64,000 bases of DNA, taken from Tardiphaga sp. 709. Its GTDB lineage: Bacteria; Pseudomonadota; Alphaproteobacteria; Rhizobiales; Xanthobacteraceae. The notes beneath the pieces were generated by a model. It was not told where the DNA came from, searched no databases, and worked only from the letters and a program-made list of their open reading frames with translations. The DNA is taken from contig NZ_CP135529.1 in the NCBI RefSeq assembly GCF_032401055.1, forward strand, positions 1,116,001-1,180,000, in the 5' to 3' direction. The translations under genes were made by a program, and so were the position numbers. Within the stretch, counting starts at the first letter, position 1; every line of letters begins with the position of its first letter. Shown piece by piece: positions 37,467 through 46,401 of the stretch.

Positions 37467-38945
37467 GTGTCCCATCGTTTCACGCGCCGCGATTTTGCCG
37501 GAGCGGCCGGCGCGCTCGCCGCCGGCCTCACCGTCCCGACTGCAAAGGCCGAGGCCCAAACAGCCCCGATCACACCGGCAACGCTTGGCAACGACCGGCG
37601 TTTTCCGGCGGATTTCGTCTGGGGCACCGCAACGTCGGCCTATCAGATCGAAGGTGCCGTCGCGGCCGAAGGCCGCGGCCCCTCTATCTGGGACAGCTAT
37701 TCGCACACACCGAAAAAGATCCGTGGCGGTGGCAACGGCGACCACGCAGTGGATCATTTCCATCGCTACAAGGAAGACGTCCAGCTGATGAAAGCGTTGG
37801 GCGCGAAGGCCTATCGCTTCTCCATGTCATGGTCGCGCGTGTTTCCGACCGGCATGAACACGCCCAATCCGCAAGGGCTCGATTTCTACAACCGCCTCAT
37901 CGACGAGCTATTGGCCAACGGCATCGAGCCATACGCCACCCTGTATCACTGGGATCTGCCGCAGCCGCTGCAGGACCGCGTCGGCGGCTGGGCGTCGCGA
38001 GATACATCGAAGGCGTTCGGTGATTATGCCGCCCATGTGGCGCAACGGATTACCGACCGTGTGAAGAACATTTTCACGATCAACGAATGCGCAACCTTCG
38101 TCGATTTCGGCTATGGCAGCGGCCCGGTCGAGCTCGCGCCCGGTCTGAAGCTGTCGCAAGCGCAGCTCAATCAGATCCGCCATCACGTCGCACTCGGCCA
38201 TGGTATGGCTGTCCAGGCGATCCGCGCCAATGGGCGCCCGGACACCAGGGTTGGCCTCGCCGAGAATGTCGCGTCCTGCGTCCCGGCCATCGAAACACCG
38301 GCCAATATCCGCGCATCCGAAATCGCAACGCGCGAGATGAATGGCGGCTATATGACCGTCATTCTCGAGGGCAGATATACCGATGCATTCCTGGCCTATG
38401 CGGGCAAGAATGCACCGAGCTTCACGGCAGAGGAGCTGAAGACCATCTCCTCGCCCGTCGATTTCGTCGGCCTCAACGTCTACATGCCGCAACATTACGT
38501 GGTGGCGAGTGGTGATCAGCATGGCTTCGCATTGGTGCCGTTCCCAACCTCGTTCCCGCGCATGGATTCAGACTGGCTGCGAATCGGGCCGGAAGCGCTG
38601 TATTGGGCTCCGCGCAATGTCGCCAAGGTCTGGAACGTCAAGCAGATCTATATCAGCGAGAACGGCACATCGGCCGCCGACCGGCCGGCCGGCGACGGCA
38701 ATATCCACGATCTCGACCGCGTCATGTATCTCAGGAACTATCTCACGCATCTGCAGCGCGCGACGTCGGAAGGCATCCCCGTAAGAGGGTATTTCCACTG
38801 GAGCCTGATGGATAATTTTGAGTGGTCGGATGGCTATGAAAAGCGCTTCGGCCTCTATCACGTTGACTTCACGACGCAGAAGCGAACACCGAAGCTCAGC
38901 GCGGAGTTCTACCGCAACCTGATCGCGGCGAACGCACTGGTTTAG
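37467..38945 (+). CDS. Tat-exported GH1 family beta-glucosidase
   Basis: A 492-residue glycoside hydrolase family 1 enzyme. Its N-terminus holds a twin-arginine signal, RFTRRDFAGAAGALAAGLTV, so it is exported folded, unusual for GH1. Core motifs are FPADFVWGTATSAYQIEGA, YRFSMSWSRVFPTG, the acid/base motif TINEC (canonical TxNEP) and the nucleophile in IYISENGTSA, plus FHWSLMDNFEWSDGYEKRFGLYHVD. The GTG at 37467 has AGGA seven bases upstream. The proline-to-cysteine change after the acid/base glutamate is odd but probably tolerated. Confidence 0.9.
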   Translation: MSHRFTRRDFAGAAGALAAGLTVPTAKAEAQTAPITPATLGNDRRFPADFVWGTATSAYQIEGAVAAEGRGPSIWDSYSHTPKKIRGGGNGDHAVDHFHRYKEDVQLMKALGAKAYRFSMSWSRVFPTGMNTPNPQGLDFYNRLIDELLANGIEPYATLYHWDLPQPLQDRVGGWASRDTSKAFGDYAAHVAQRITDRVKNIFTINECATFVDFGYGSGPVELAPGLKLSQAQLNQIRHHVALGHGMAVQAIRANGRPDTRVGLAENVASCVPAIETPANIRASEIATREMNGGYMTVILEGRYTDAFLAYAGKNAPSFTAEELKTISSPVDFVGLNVYMPQHYVVASGDQHGFALVPFPTSFPRMDSDWLRIGPEALYWAPRNVAKVWNVKQIYISENGTSAADRPAGDGNIHDLDRVMYLRNYLTHLQRATSEGIPVRGYFHWSLMDNFEWSDGYEKRFGLYHVDFTTQKRTPKLSAEFYRNLIAANALV

Positions 38946-38953
38946 TCTGCACC

Positions 38954-39074
38954 GTCGTTCCGGGGCGCGAGTGTCAGCGAGCGAACCCGGAACCTGGAGA
39001 TAGTTGAAACGCTGGTTAGCTCACATTTCGAGATTCCGGGTTCGCGCGCGAAGATGCGCGTGCCCCGGAATGAC
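38954..39074. repeat. Palindromic intergenic repeat, copy 3
   Basis: It opens with GTCGTTCCGGGGCGCG and ends with GTGCCCCGGAATGAC, with an inner inverted pair GCGAACCCGGAA (38981-38992) and TTCCGGGTTCGC (39034-39045). It has the same nested plan as 27691-27829 and lies between two convergent genes. Confidence 0.8.
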
Positions 39075-39080
39075 AGAGTT

Positions 39081-39926
39081 TTACAGCAACTTCCCATCGG
39101 CTCCGAAGAACGGATGCGGACCGTCGAAGTCGCCGATCGACACCTGATGGGTCACCAGATGGCCGCCCTCCTCGCCATCCGGAAACCAGACATGCAGGTG
39201 GAAAGCGGGCGGCTCGACACGAAACGACGGCGGGCGCAATTCGGCGATGTCGAGATCGACCGCATGGTTCGGCGCCGGGCAAATGGTCGCAACCGTTCCG
39301 GCGAATGTCGTCAGCGTCGCACGATGGACGTGGCCGGCGGCGACGATCCGGACACGCGGGTGCTTGCGGACGATGGCGACGAGCTCATCCACATTAAACA
39401 GGTCCTGTACGTCCATGTGCTCGATGCCGGTGCGGAACGGCGGATGATGCAGGAATAACAATGCCGGCCGCTCGCGCGATGATGCCAACGTGGCATCCAG
39501 CCAATCGAGCGTCGCTGCTTCCAGCGTGCCATGCGGCTTCCCCGGCACATGCGAGTCCAGCAGGATGATATCGAGCGGGCCAAACGTCCGCGCCTGATCG
39601 AGCGGGCCCGACGACTTGGCATAAGCCCAATCGGGAAATGCCGCGCGCATCATGTCGCGAGCATCATGATTGCCGGGAACGCCGATGAACGGGATCTTGA
39701 GCGGTGCCAGCAAACGCCACAGATGCTCGTATTCGCCGGGTGTCGGCGTATCAACGAGATCGCCGGAGATGACAACAAGGTCAGGCCGCGGTTCGAGCGC
39801 ATTCAGCTCGGCCACACAGCGTTCCAACGCCCTGGCCGTGTCGACCTTGCCATAGGCCAGCTCGCCCGGCGCCTTGATATGCAGATCGGAGATCTGCGCG
39901 ATGATGGTGGGCCTGGGCTTCGACAT
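39081..39926 (-). CDS. Metallophosphoesterase (cyclic-nucleotide / glycerophosphodiester phosphodiesterase-like)
   Basis: The 281-residue product has the calcineurin-like set: ISDLHIKAPGELAYG (D-x-H), LVVISGDLVDTPTPGEY (G-D), FIGVPGNHDARDMMRAAF (G-N-H-D/E), a histidine in LLFLHHPPFRTGI and RIVAAGHVHRATLT (G-H-x-H), which together bind two metal ions. It resembles CpdA/GpdQ phosphodiesterases. Its ATG shares a base with the ABC-ATPase stop codon (TGATG), so it is translationally coupled to an importer; I infer that it processes an imported organophosphate diester. Confidence 0.88.
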   Translation of the reverse strand: MSKPRPTIIAQISDLHIKAPGELAYGKVDTARALERCVAELNALEPRPDLVVISGDLVDTPTPGEYEHLWRLLAPLKIPFIGVPGNHDARDMMRAAFPDWAYAKSSGPLDQARTFGPLDIILLDSHVPGKPHGTLEAATLDWLDATLASSRERPALLFLHHPPFRTGIEHMDVQDLFNVDELVAIVRKHPRVRIVAAGHVHRATLTTFAGTVATICPAPNHAVDLDIAELRPPSFRVEPPAFHLHVWFPDGEEGGHLVTHQVSIGDFDGPHPFFGADGKLL

Positions 39927-40987
39927 CAGTCTTCTTTCGGCAACACGCGAACCGCTTGAGGCGTGACCGACAGGCCGACGCGCTCCCCTGCACGTACATT
40001 GATGGTGTTCGGCGCGTCCACCGTCAACGGCTTGTTCGCCGCACCCGTCACCACGAGACGCTGGCGATCACCGATAAAGGCGACGCTTTCGACCGTGCCG
40101 CGCAGGAAGGCGTCCGCCTCGGCGACAATTCCGATGGTTTCCGGCCGGATCATCGCCACTGCCGCAGCGTTATCGGCGGCATCACTGAGCGCCAGCCAGC
40201 CGCCGGGCAGCGTCAGCCGACCGCCGCTCACCGGCCCCTCTACGATATTGGCCGCACCGACGAATTCGGCGACGAAACGGTTCTGGGGAGCAAAGTAAAT
40301 CTCCCGCGGCGTGCCGATCTGGGCGATGGCGCCCTTGCGCATGACAACGATACGATCGCCGAGCTCCATCGCTTCGGCCTGATCGTGAGTCACATAGATC
40401 GCGGTGATCCCGAGCGAGCGTAGCAGGCTGTTGAGTTCACTGCGCAACCGGTCGCGCAGCGACGCATCAAGCGCCGTCAACGGCTCATCCAGCAGCAGCA
40501 CCCGTGGACGCACGGCCACCGCGCGCGCCAAAGCTACGCGCTGACGCTGGCCGCCAGATAATTGATCGATCCGGCGGTTTTCGAGCCCGCCGATATTGGT
40601 CAGCGCCACCATCTCGGCGACACGCGCCGCGCGTGCCGCCTTGTCGACGCCGCGAATCTTCAGCCCATAGCCAATGTTCTCGGCCACGGTCATGTTGGGA
40701 AACAGCGCGTAGGACTGGAACACCATGCCGACATGGCGCTGCTCGATCGGCACCGCGGTCATGTCGGTCTTGTCGAACAGCACACGGCCGCCCGCATCGG
40801 GCGTCTCCAGACCGGCGATAATCCGCAGCATGGTGGTCTTGCCGCAACCGGAAGGGCCGAGCAGCACCAGCGTCTCGCCTGACACGATATCCAGTGAAGC
40901 CGGCGCCAGCGCCTGCGTGCCGTCCGGAAAGGTCTTGCCGCAATTCTGGATGTGAACGGCCGCACCGTGGCCTGAGATAGCGCTCAT
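39926..40987 (-). CDS. ABC transporter ATP-binding protein (organophosphate/phosphonate-type importer)
   Basis: A 353-residue ATPase: Walker A LLGPSGCGKTTMLRIIAGLE, signature LSGGQRQRVALARAVAV, Walker B VLLLDEPLTALDA, H-loop YVTHDQAEAMEL, then a TOBE-type C-terminal domain (FVGAANIVEGPVSGGRLTLP onward). ATGA overlap with the permease gene sets the start at 40987. PotA/FbpC/PhnT-like importers share this architecture, so the domain alone does not fix the substrate. Confidence 0.9.
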   Translation of the reverse strand: MSAISGHGAAVHIQNCGKTFPDGTQALAPASLDIVSGETLVLLGPSGCGKTTMLRIIAGLETPDAGGRVLFDKTDMTAVPIEQRHVGMVFQSYALFPNMTVAENIGYGLKIRGVDKAARAARVAEMVALTNIGGLENRRIDQLSGGQRQRVALARAVAVRPRVLLLDEPLTALDASLRDRLRSELNSLLRSLGITAIYVTHDQAEAMELGDRIVVMRKGAIAQIGTPREIYFAPQNRFVAEFVGAANIVEGPVSGGRLTLPGGWLALSDAADNAAAVAMIRPETIGIVAEADAFLRGTVESVAFIGDRQRLVVTGAANKPLTVDAPNTINVRAGERVGLSVTPQAVRVLPKED

Positions 40988-41769
40988 TTCTTTTCGCCCT
41001 TCTCGGCAAACATCTGCATCGCCACCAGAAGGGGCACAATCATGATGAAAAAGATCAACGTATACGCTGACGCCACTTCCAGCCGCATCGACGCATAGCT
41101 GTCGGCGAGACCGACCGGCAGCGTCTTGGTGAGCGGCGTGTGCAGCATCCAGGTCAGGTTGAATTCGCCGAGCGACAGCGTCACCACCATCAGCGATCCG
41201 GCGAGAATGCCGGGCATGGCGTTCGGCACGATGACATTGCAAAACCGCGTCCATGGCGACGCACCGAGCGAGGCAGCCCCCTCGTCCAGCGTCTTGATGT
41301 CCACCGAAGCGAACACCGCCATCACGGAGCGCACCATGAAGGGCATGGTGAAGATCACATGGCCCGTCAGGATGAACAGCCACGACTGCCGGAAGCCACC
41401 GAAGCCGCCATAGGTCAGCAGCAGCGCCAGCGCGATGGCGAGGCCGGGGATCGCCAGCGGCAGCGTGATGATCTCCTCGATCACACGCGACAACCTCCCG
41501 CCCTTCACGTGCAGCCCATAAGCCGCGGGCACGCCGACAATCAGTGTCACCGCCAGGGTCGCGAAGGCGATCAGAAACGACAGCCCGATTTCACCGGCAT
41601 ACAGATTCCAGACCTGCACCACCCATTGCAGCGTGACGCCCGACTGGATGCCGCGGAAGTAATTGACCGTGACGCCAGCGGAAATCGACAGCACAACAGG
41701 CACAACGAGGAACGCCGCGACGAGCAGTGTGAAGCCGAGTTGGCCAGCGAAAATCAGGCGATCGCGCAT
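40984..41769 (-). CDS. ABC transporter permease (PotC/PhnV-like)
   Basis: A 261-residue permease with about six helices and the EAA loop LDEGAASLGASPWTRFCNVIVPNAMPG, followed by LSLGEFNLTWML. It starts 4 bp after the partner permease stop at 41774 and overlaps the ATPase gene. It is the second permease of the five-gene operon 43654-39081. Confidence 0.88.
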   Translation of the reverse strand: MRDRLIFAGQLGFTLLVAAFLVVPVVLSISAGVTVNYFRGIQSGVTLQWVVQVWNLYAGEIGLSFLIAFATLAVTLIVGVPAAYGLHVKGGRLSRVIEEIITLPLAIPGLAIALALLLTYGGFGGFRQSWLFILTGHVIFTMPFMVRSVMAVFASVDIKTLDEGAASLGASPWTRFCNVIVPNAMPGILAGSLMVVTLSLGEFNLTWMLHTPLTKTLPVGLADSYASMRLEVASAYTLIFFIMIVPLLVAMQMFAEKGEKK

Positions 41770-41773
41770 CGGC

Positions 41774-42589
41774 TCACCCCGCCGCCGCGACAGCGCCGCC
41801 GCTCATCGAGCGGGCCAGCGCAAGGATCGCCCAGGCGATCACGCCGAGTCCGATCGACAGCGCCGCCGAGATCGCGAAATTCGCCGCCAATGTGAACTCG
41901 GTATAGATCAGCATCGGCAGCACATCGATGTTTGTCGCAAGCGTGAAGGCTGTGCCGAACGCGCCCATCGCCGTCGCGAAGGCAATCGCGCCCGAGGCGA
42001 CGAAGGCCGGACCGAGCGCCGGCAGCACAACATCGCGTTGAACCGCCCACGGGCTCGCACCGAGCGAACGCGCCGCCTCCTCCAGCCCGATATCGAGCTT
42101 CTGCACCGCGGCCATCACCGTGAGGATCACGCGCGGAATCGAGAAATAGAGATAGCCGAGAAACAGACCGAAGATTGAATAGGCGAACACGACTTTCTCG
42201 CCCGTCAATGCCGCCGTGATGGCGCCGATCAGGCCCTGACGCCCAGCCAGCAGAATGATCAGGAAGCCGACCACGACCCCGGGAAATGCCAGCGGAAATG
42301 TCAGCATGGCGATCAGCACGGCGCGGCCGGGGAAGCGATGACGCTGCAGGAACAGGCCGGCGATGGTGGCAATCACCAGCGTGGCGATGGTCGTCGCGGC
42401 AGCTAGTACGACCGTATTGATCAGCGTGGCGCGATAGCGCGGTTCTGTAATGATCGCCAGATAGGCGGACGCGCCGCGCGATCCGCCGGCACCGACGGCG
42501 AGCAATTGCGCCATCGGCAAGAGGAAGAAGGCTGCTGTCACCACCACGAGCGGCAACAGGCAGATCCAGATGAAATTACGATGCGACAT
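41774..42589 (-). CDS. ABC transporter permease (PotB/PhnU-like)
   Basis: A 271-residue permease starting MSHRNFIWICLLPLVVVTAA, with several helices and the EAA-loop LEEAARSLGASPWAVQRDVVLPALGPAF. The first permease after the binding protein; a 10-bp hairpin lies between the two genes. The ATG at 42589 is preferred over the one at 42625, which lies within that hairpin. Confidence 0.88.
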   Translation of the reverse strand: MSHRNFIWICLLPLVVVTAAFFLLPMAQLLAVGAGGSRGASAYLAIITEPRYRATLINTVVLAAATTIATLVIATIAGLFLQRHRFPGRAVLIAMLTFPLAFPGVVVGFLIILLAGRQGLIGAITAALTGEKVVFAYSIFGLFLGYLYFSIPRVILTVMAAVQKLDIGLEEAARSLGASPWAVQRDVVLPALGPAFVASGAIAFATAMGAFGTAFTLATNIDVLPMLIYTEFTLAANFAISAALSIGLGVIAWAILALARSMSGGAVAAAG

Positions 42590-42595
42590 GAAATT

Positions 42596-42625
42596 ATGGT
42601 GCCCCTGCCCCCGCCGGGGCACCAT
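42596..42625 (-). promoter_or_regulatory. Hairpin between binding protein and permease genes
   Basis: A 10-bp perfect stem ATGGTGCCCC/GGGGCACCAT (42596-42605 with 42616-42625) separates the substrate-binding protein gene from the first permease gene, without a U-tract. Such hairpins commonly protect the upstream binding-protein mRNA from 3' decay. Confidence 0.6.
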
Positions 42626-42631
42626 TGTGCA

Positions 42632-43654
42632 TCAACGGACTTCGGCGAGATAGCGGTCGCTGAAGCCTTTCTGCGCCAGCTCCATCTTGCCCCAGTCCAC
42701 GCTCTTGGCGCGGGCATATTCGCTGTCCGGCAGGAATTTGGCCTTCACGGCTTCCGGCAGTTCGATCTTGCGGGCCGGACGGAGGTAGGCGTTGGTCCAG
42801 ATCGCCTGGCCCTTGTCGGACAGGAGATAGTCCATAACCTTCTTGGCCTTGTCCTTGTGCGGCGCGTTCTTCACCAGACCGACCACATAGGGAAACACGA
42901 CCGAGCCTTCGCAGGGAATGACAAATTCAAAACTGCCCTTCTCGGAATACTTGGCGCGATAGGCATTGAAATCATAATCTAGCAGGATCGGCATCTCGCC
43001 GGAGACGACACGGGCATAGGACGTCTGCTTGGGCACGATCGCATCGTTCTTCTTCAGCTCCTTGAAGAAGGCGATGGCCGGATCGAAATTCTGGTCCGAA
43101 CCGCCGAGCGCGAGATTGACCGCGACAGCGCCGACATAGCCGACGGCGGCCGACGTCGGATCGAGATAGCCGACCATGCCCTTGTAGTCGGGCTTGGCGA
43201 GATCCTTCCAGCACTTCGGCACCGGCTTGCCAGCCAGGGCATCCTTGTTGACGAAGAAGCCGAGCGTACCGGAATGGATTGTGGTCCAGTAGCCTTCGGA
43301 GTCCTTCAGGCCGGCATCGACCTGATCCCAGCCAGCGGGCTTGTAGGGTTCGAGCGCATCCTGCGCCTTGGCCTTCATGCCGAAGGTGACGCCGAAATAG
43401 CCGATGTCGCCAACCGGATTGGCCTTCTCGGCGAGGATCTGAGCCAGTGCCTGGCCGGAATTCTTGTTGTCATGCGGCATCTCGATCGAGAGGTCGGTCT
43501 TCACCGCCTTGATCATCGACGCCCAGTCGGCCCATTCCGGCGGACAGTTGTAGCAGATGACGTCCGCAGCACGGGCGGGCTGCGATACGGCGGCGAGCGC
43601 CAGCGCGGACAGAGCAAATACCAAGCGGAACGGTTTCACGGCGATCGTCTCCAT
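42632..43654 (-). CDS. ABC transporter extracellular substrate-binding protein
   Basis: The 340-residue product (METIAVKPFRLVFALSALAL ... signal, cleaved near ARAADV) belongs to the iron/polyamine/phosphonate-type extracellular binder group, with VICYNCPPEWADWASMIKAV, GTLGFFVNKDALAGKPVPKC and PYVVGLVKNAPHKDKAKKVMDYLLSDKG. A GTG at 43639, five codons later, has a better ribosome binding site (GGAG nine bases upstream) and may be the real start. It is first in an operon with two permeases, an ATPase and a phosphodiesterase; a phosphonate or phosphodiester ligand is inferred from the last gene. Confidence 0.85.
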   Translation of the reverse strand: METIAVKPFRLVFALSALALAAVSQPARAADVICYNCPPEWADWASMIKAVKTDLSIEMPHDNKNSGQALAQILAEKANPVGDIGYFGVTFGMKAKAQDALEPYKPAGWDQVDAGLKDSEGYWTTIHSGTLGFFVNKDALAGKPVPKCWKDLAKPDYKGMVGYLDPTSAAVGYVGAVAVNLALGGSDQNFDPAIAFFKELKKNDAIVPKQTSYARVVSGEMPILLDYDFNAYRAKYSEKGSFEFVIPCEGSVVFPYVVGLVKNAPHKDKAKKVMDYLLSDKGQAIWTNAYLRPARKIELPEAVKAKFLPDSEYARAKSVDWGKMELAQKGFSDRYLAEVR

Positions 43655-43849
43655 CCTGGCGCAGGCTTTAAGGCCGGCGCATAGAAGTCTGAGGGGAATG
43701 CGTGACGCCCCACTATAGGCCGCGGATGAAACTTTTGCGACAAAGCCAACCCGCAGCGCATTTGTGCACCGCAATGACCGTCAAGCCCATCGACAACGTC
43801 CCGCGGAGGATGTGAAATCGCCCGTCGCCGCTGATATTGGACTGTTGAT

Positions 43850-44263
43850 GTGAAAGAGACGCCCGAACGCGATCGAGGCCTGCTCGGTCTGGTCGAACGA
43901 CTCATGAGGAGGCCAGGCGATCCCGAACCGATCAGGCCTGAGCCAGACGCGGACACCAGAGACGGTTTCGATCCGGTCGTCGCAGAGGAGAATCCGGCGG
44001 CATCGCTGGAGCCGCAACTTGCAGTCGAGAGCACCCGCACGCTTGGCCGCTCGGAAATCGCGGATGTGATCCTGCGCGCGCTAAAAGGTATCGATGGCTG
44101 TCCGACAGCCGGCTTCGAGGTGGTCGTCTATGGCACGCGCCCGTGGAACGCCATGTTGCGCATCACGCCGGCCGCCGGCGCGGTGCCTGACGCGCGTGCC
44201 TGGCGGCAGCGGGTCCAGGACATGGTCCAACTGTTGCGACATCAATACGAGTTGCGCGAATAG
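43850..44263 (+). CDS. Hypothetical protein
   Basis: A 137-residue product (GTG start at 43850, GGA eight bases upstream) with a proline/aspartate-rich N-terminal half and a more ordered C-terminal half, LGRSEIADVILRALKGIDGC ... GFEVVVYGTRPWNAMLRITP. No family is recognised. The compositional split suggests a disordered tail on a small domain. Confidence 0.6.
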   Translation: MKETPERDRGLLGLVERLMRRPGDPEPIRPEPDADTRDGFDPVVAEENPAASLEPQLAVESTRTLGRSEIADVILRALKGIDGCPTAGFEVVVYGTRPWNAMLRITPAAGAVPDARAWRQRVQDMVQLLRHQYELRE

Positions 44264-44272
44264 ACCGGAGGC

Positions 44273-44596
44273 CTAGCCTTCCATGCGCACCAGCACGACC
44301 TCAAACGGCACGCCGGGCCGTTGCTTGACGACACCTCTGCAGGACGCCGTCGTGGTCTTGGATGTCCCGACCAGATCAATCTCGACTTCATCGATGCCGA
44401 AGATCGCCGGCTGGCCGTCCGCATGCCGGCGGGTCGCAATCGTCGCCGTGAAAGCATCGCCGTTCTGGATATAGGAACCGCTATAGGCGATCACCGTATC
44501 GCCGCCCGACAATCGACCATCAGCGAGCGTGATAATCCCCATGCCTTCCTTCTCGGGAATACGAAACCACGCCGAATAACGGCCATCCGGGAGCAT
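44273..44596 (-). CDS. GrlR-like small protein (tentative)
   Basis: The 107-residue product has a beta-rich pattern: GRYSAWFRIPEKEGMGIITL, ADGRLSGGDTVIAYSGSYIQ and GDAFTATIATRRHADGQPA. The G-x-G-I-I-x-L/G-x-L-x-G-G-D/Y-x-G-x-Y arrangement resembles the GrlR-type negative regulator fold found in many proteobacteria outside type III secretion. The assignment is by eye and uncertain. It converges with the hypothetical gene at 43850. Confidence 0.55.
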   Translation of the reverse strand: MLPDGRYSAWFRIPEKEGMGIITLADGRLSGGDTVIAYSGSYIQNGDAFTATIATRRHADGQPAIFGIDEVEIDLVGTSKTTTASCRGVVKQRPGVPFEVVLVRMEG

Positions 44597-44713
44597 GACA
44601 AACCTGAACTGTAAGTTGCGGTACAGCCAATTACCACCAACCCATCAGAAAGACGTTAACCAGATCGGTCGCATTGAAACGATCGATCTCGTCTTCCCCA
44701 ATGTAATGCCGCG

Positions 44714-44962
44714 CTACTTGCCGCCCCCGATATTGCCGCCCTTGATATGGCCGAGCGAGTTGCTGCCATAGGCAGAATTGCCGTGATTGCCGCTCATCGC
44801 GGCATTGCCACGAAAGATTGCGGGACCTCGCATCTGGCCATAACTCCCGTAATAGCCGTGGTGCGCCTTGTAGCTACGATGGACTTTCTTCGCAGAAGCC
44901 GCCGTCGCCGTGAAACTCGCGATCATCAGTGCAGCTGCCGCCGTCGCCAGAATCTTTTTCAT
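44714..44962 (-). CDS. Small secreted glycine/asparagine-rich protein
   Basis: An 82-residue product: signal peptide MKKILATAAAALMIASFTAT cleaved near ASAKK, then a basic, histidine/tyrosine-rich start (VHRSYKAHHGYYGSYGQMRG) and a low-complexity G/N/S tail ending GGNIGGGK. GAGGG lies about eight bases before the ATG at 44962, which is chosen over longer frames because it begins the signal peptide. Function unknown. Confidence 0.65.
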   Translation of the reverse strand: MKKILATAAAALMIASFTATAASAKKVHRSYKAHHGYYGSYGQMRGPAIFRGNAAMSGNHGNSAYGSNSLGHIKGGNIGGGK

Positions 44963-45182
44963 GTTCAACCCTCTGTAACGCCCTTCAGGAAAACGCCGGT
45001 CGCTGCGTCTCGTTCCGGCACAGATCGTCGCAAAAAACGGCCGTACGACGCTCTCCGGACATCCAGTCCACAGACCTGGTAACGCTTTGCTCACCATACA
45101 AAATGGGTGGCCCCGACCGCGATCGGTGGTAAGTGGGTGCTGCTTATTGCGCATCAAATAAATTACACCGCGTTCGGACATC

Positions 45183-46328
45183 ATGTTGCTAGATCAGTCC
45201 TCCATCTTCGCAGCGATCGGACTCTCGAGCGCGGCGCTCGCGCTCACATTGCTCGCCACCTGGCTCGTCGCGCGATCCGAGACCTATCTGCTGACTTGGT
45301 CGATCGGTCTCGCGACCACGGTGGTTGCCGTCATCATCTATGCAGGCTTCGAGCAGTATGATTCGAGGCTACAGCTCGCTGCATTCATATTGCTGCTTGT
45401 CGGCTTCGGGGTGATCTATGCGGGCACCACGCAATTCTGCTCGAACCAGGCCCATTGGATCCGCGCCGCCCTCGTCACCACCGCAGGGCTCGTTCCGATG
45501 ATCATCGGCTTTGCGCTTGGTTACACCGGCGTCGGCACGATGGCCGCGAATTTTGGCACGGGCCTTCTCGTTGCGCTGTCGGCAGCACAATATTGGCACG
45601 CGCGCGCCGAAGCACCGCTGCTGATGGTCGCAAATGCGCTACTCTATCTCGTAACGGCCGCATCGTTCGTGGCCTGCGGTGCCGAACTCTTGCGTACCGG
45701 GCAATTCGTGCTGACCGATCGACCGATGAATTGGGCAGAACAGTTCAATTCACTGATGGTGATCGTCGGTCTGACCGGGATCGGTGCGCTATCACTGACA
45801 ATCAACCAGATCCGGACGTCGAACCGGCATAAATCCGATGCCATGACCGATCCTCTGACCGGCCTGCTCAATCGGCGCGCGCTGTTTGGCGAAAAGGTAA
45901 CGGAGACAGCATCCAACACCGCCATTCTGGTGATGGATCTCGATCACTTCAAAACGATCAACGATCAGTTCGGCCACGCCGCCGGCGACCGCGTGCTGCG
46001 CGCCTTTGCCGAAGTCATCTTCTCGAACATTCGCGCCGAAGACGTTGCCGCGCGTCTGGGCGGCGAGGAATTCTGCATTGTCCTAGCCGCGTCGAGCCCA
46101 AAAGCAGCAGCCGCTGTCGCCGAGCGCATCCGATCAACGCTGGAGACAAAGACGTTCCCGACTTCCGCCGGTGTTATCCATGCCACGGTCAGCGTGGGAA
46201 TCGCGATCCGGTCAACCGAGCCTGAAACGCTGCAGGCATTGCTTAGCCGTGCCGATGCGGCGCTCTACCAAGCCAAGGCGGCGGGCCGAAATCGCGTGCA
46301 GATTTCTGATTTTCATCTGGCCGCCTGA
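45183..46328 (+). CDS. Membrane diguanylate cyclase (GGDEF domain), second
   Basis: A 381-residue cyclase: about five or six N-terminal hydrophobic segments (from LSSAALALTLLATWLVARSE) and a GGDEF domain with DPLTGLLNRR, DLDHFKTINDQFGHAAGDRV and the active GGEEF. RAED five residues upstream fits an RxxD I-site, as in the cyclase at 5130, and NIRxxD is shared by both. Their membrane parts are not obviously related in sequence. Product: c-di-GMP. Confidence 0.9.
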   Translation: MLLDQSSIFAAIGLSSAALALTLLATWLVARSETYLLTWSIGLATTVVAVIIYAGFEQYDSRLQLAAFILLLVGFGVIYAGTTQFCSNQAHWIRAALVTTAGLVPMIIGFALGYTGVGTMAANFGTGLLVALSAAQYWHARAEAPLLMVANALLYLVTAASFVACGAELLRTGQFVLTDRPMNWAEQFNSLMVIVGLTGIGALSLTINQIRTSNRHKSDAMTDPLTGLLNRRALFGEKVTETASNTAILVMDLDHFKTINDQFGHAAGDRVLRAFAEVIFSNIRAEDVAARLGGEEFCIVLAASSPKAAAAVAERIRSTLETKTFPTSAGVIHATVSVGIAIRSTEPETLQALLSRADAALYQAKAAGRNRVQISDFHLAA

Positions 46329-46401
46329 GCCGCGCGACACCCGGTTCCACGAAAAATTAAGCACTGGCTGGCAGCGTAAGGTTTTTCGGCAGAATGCCCC
46401 G

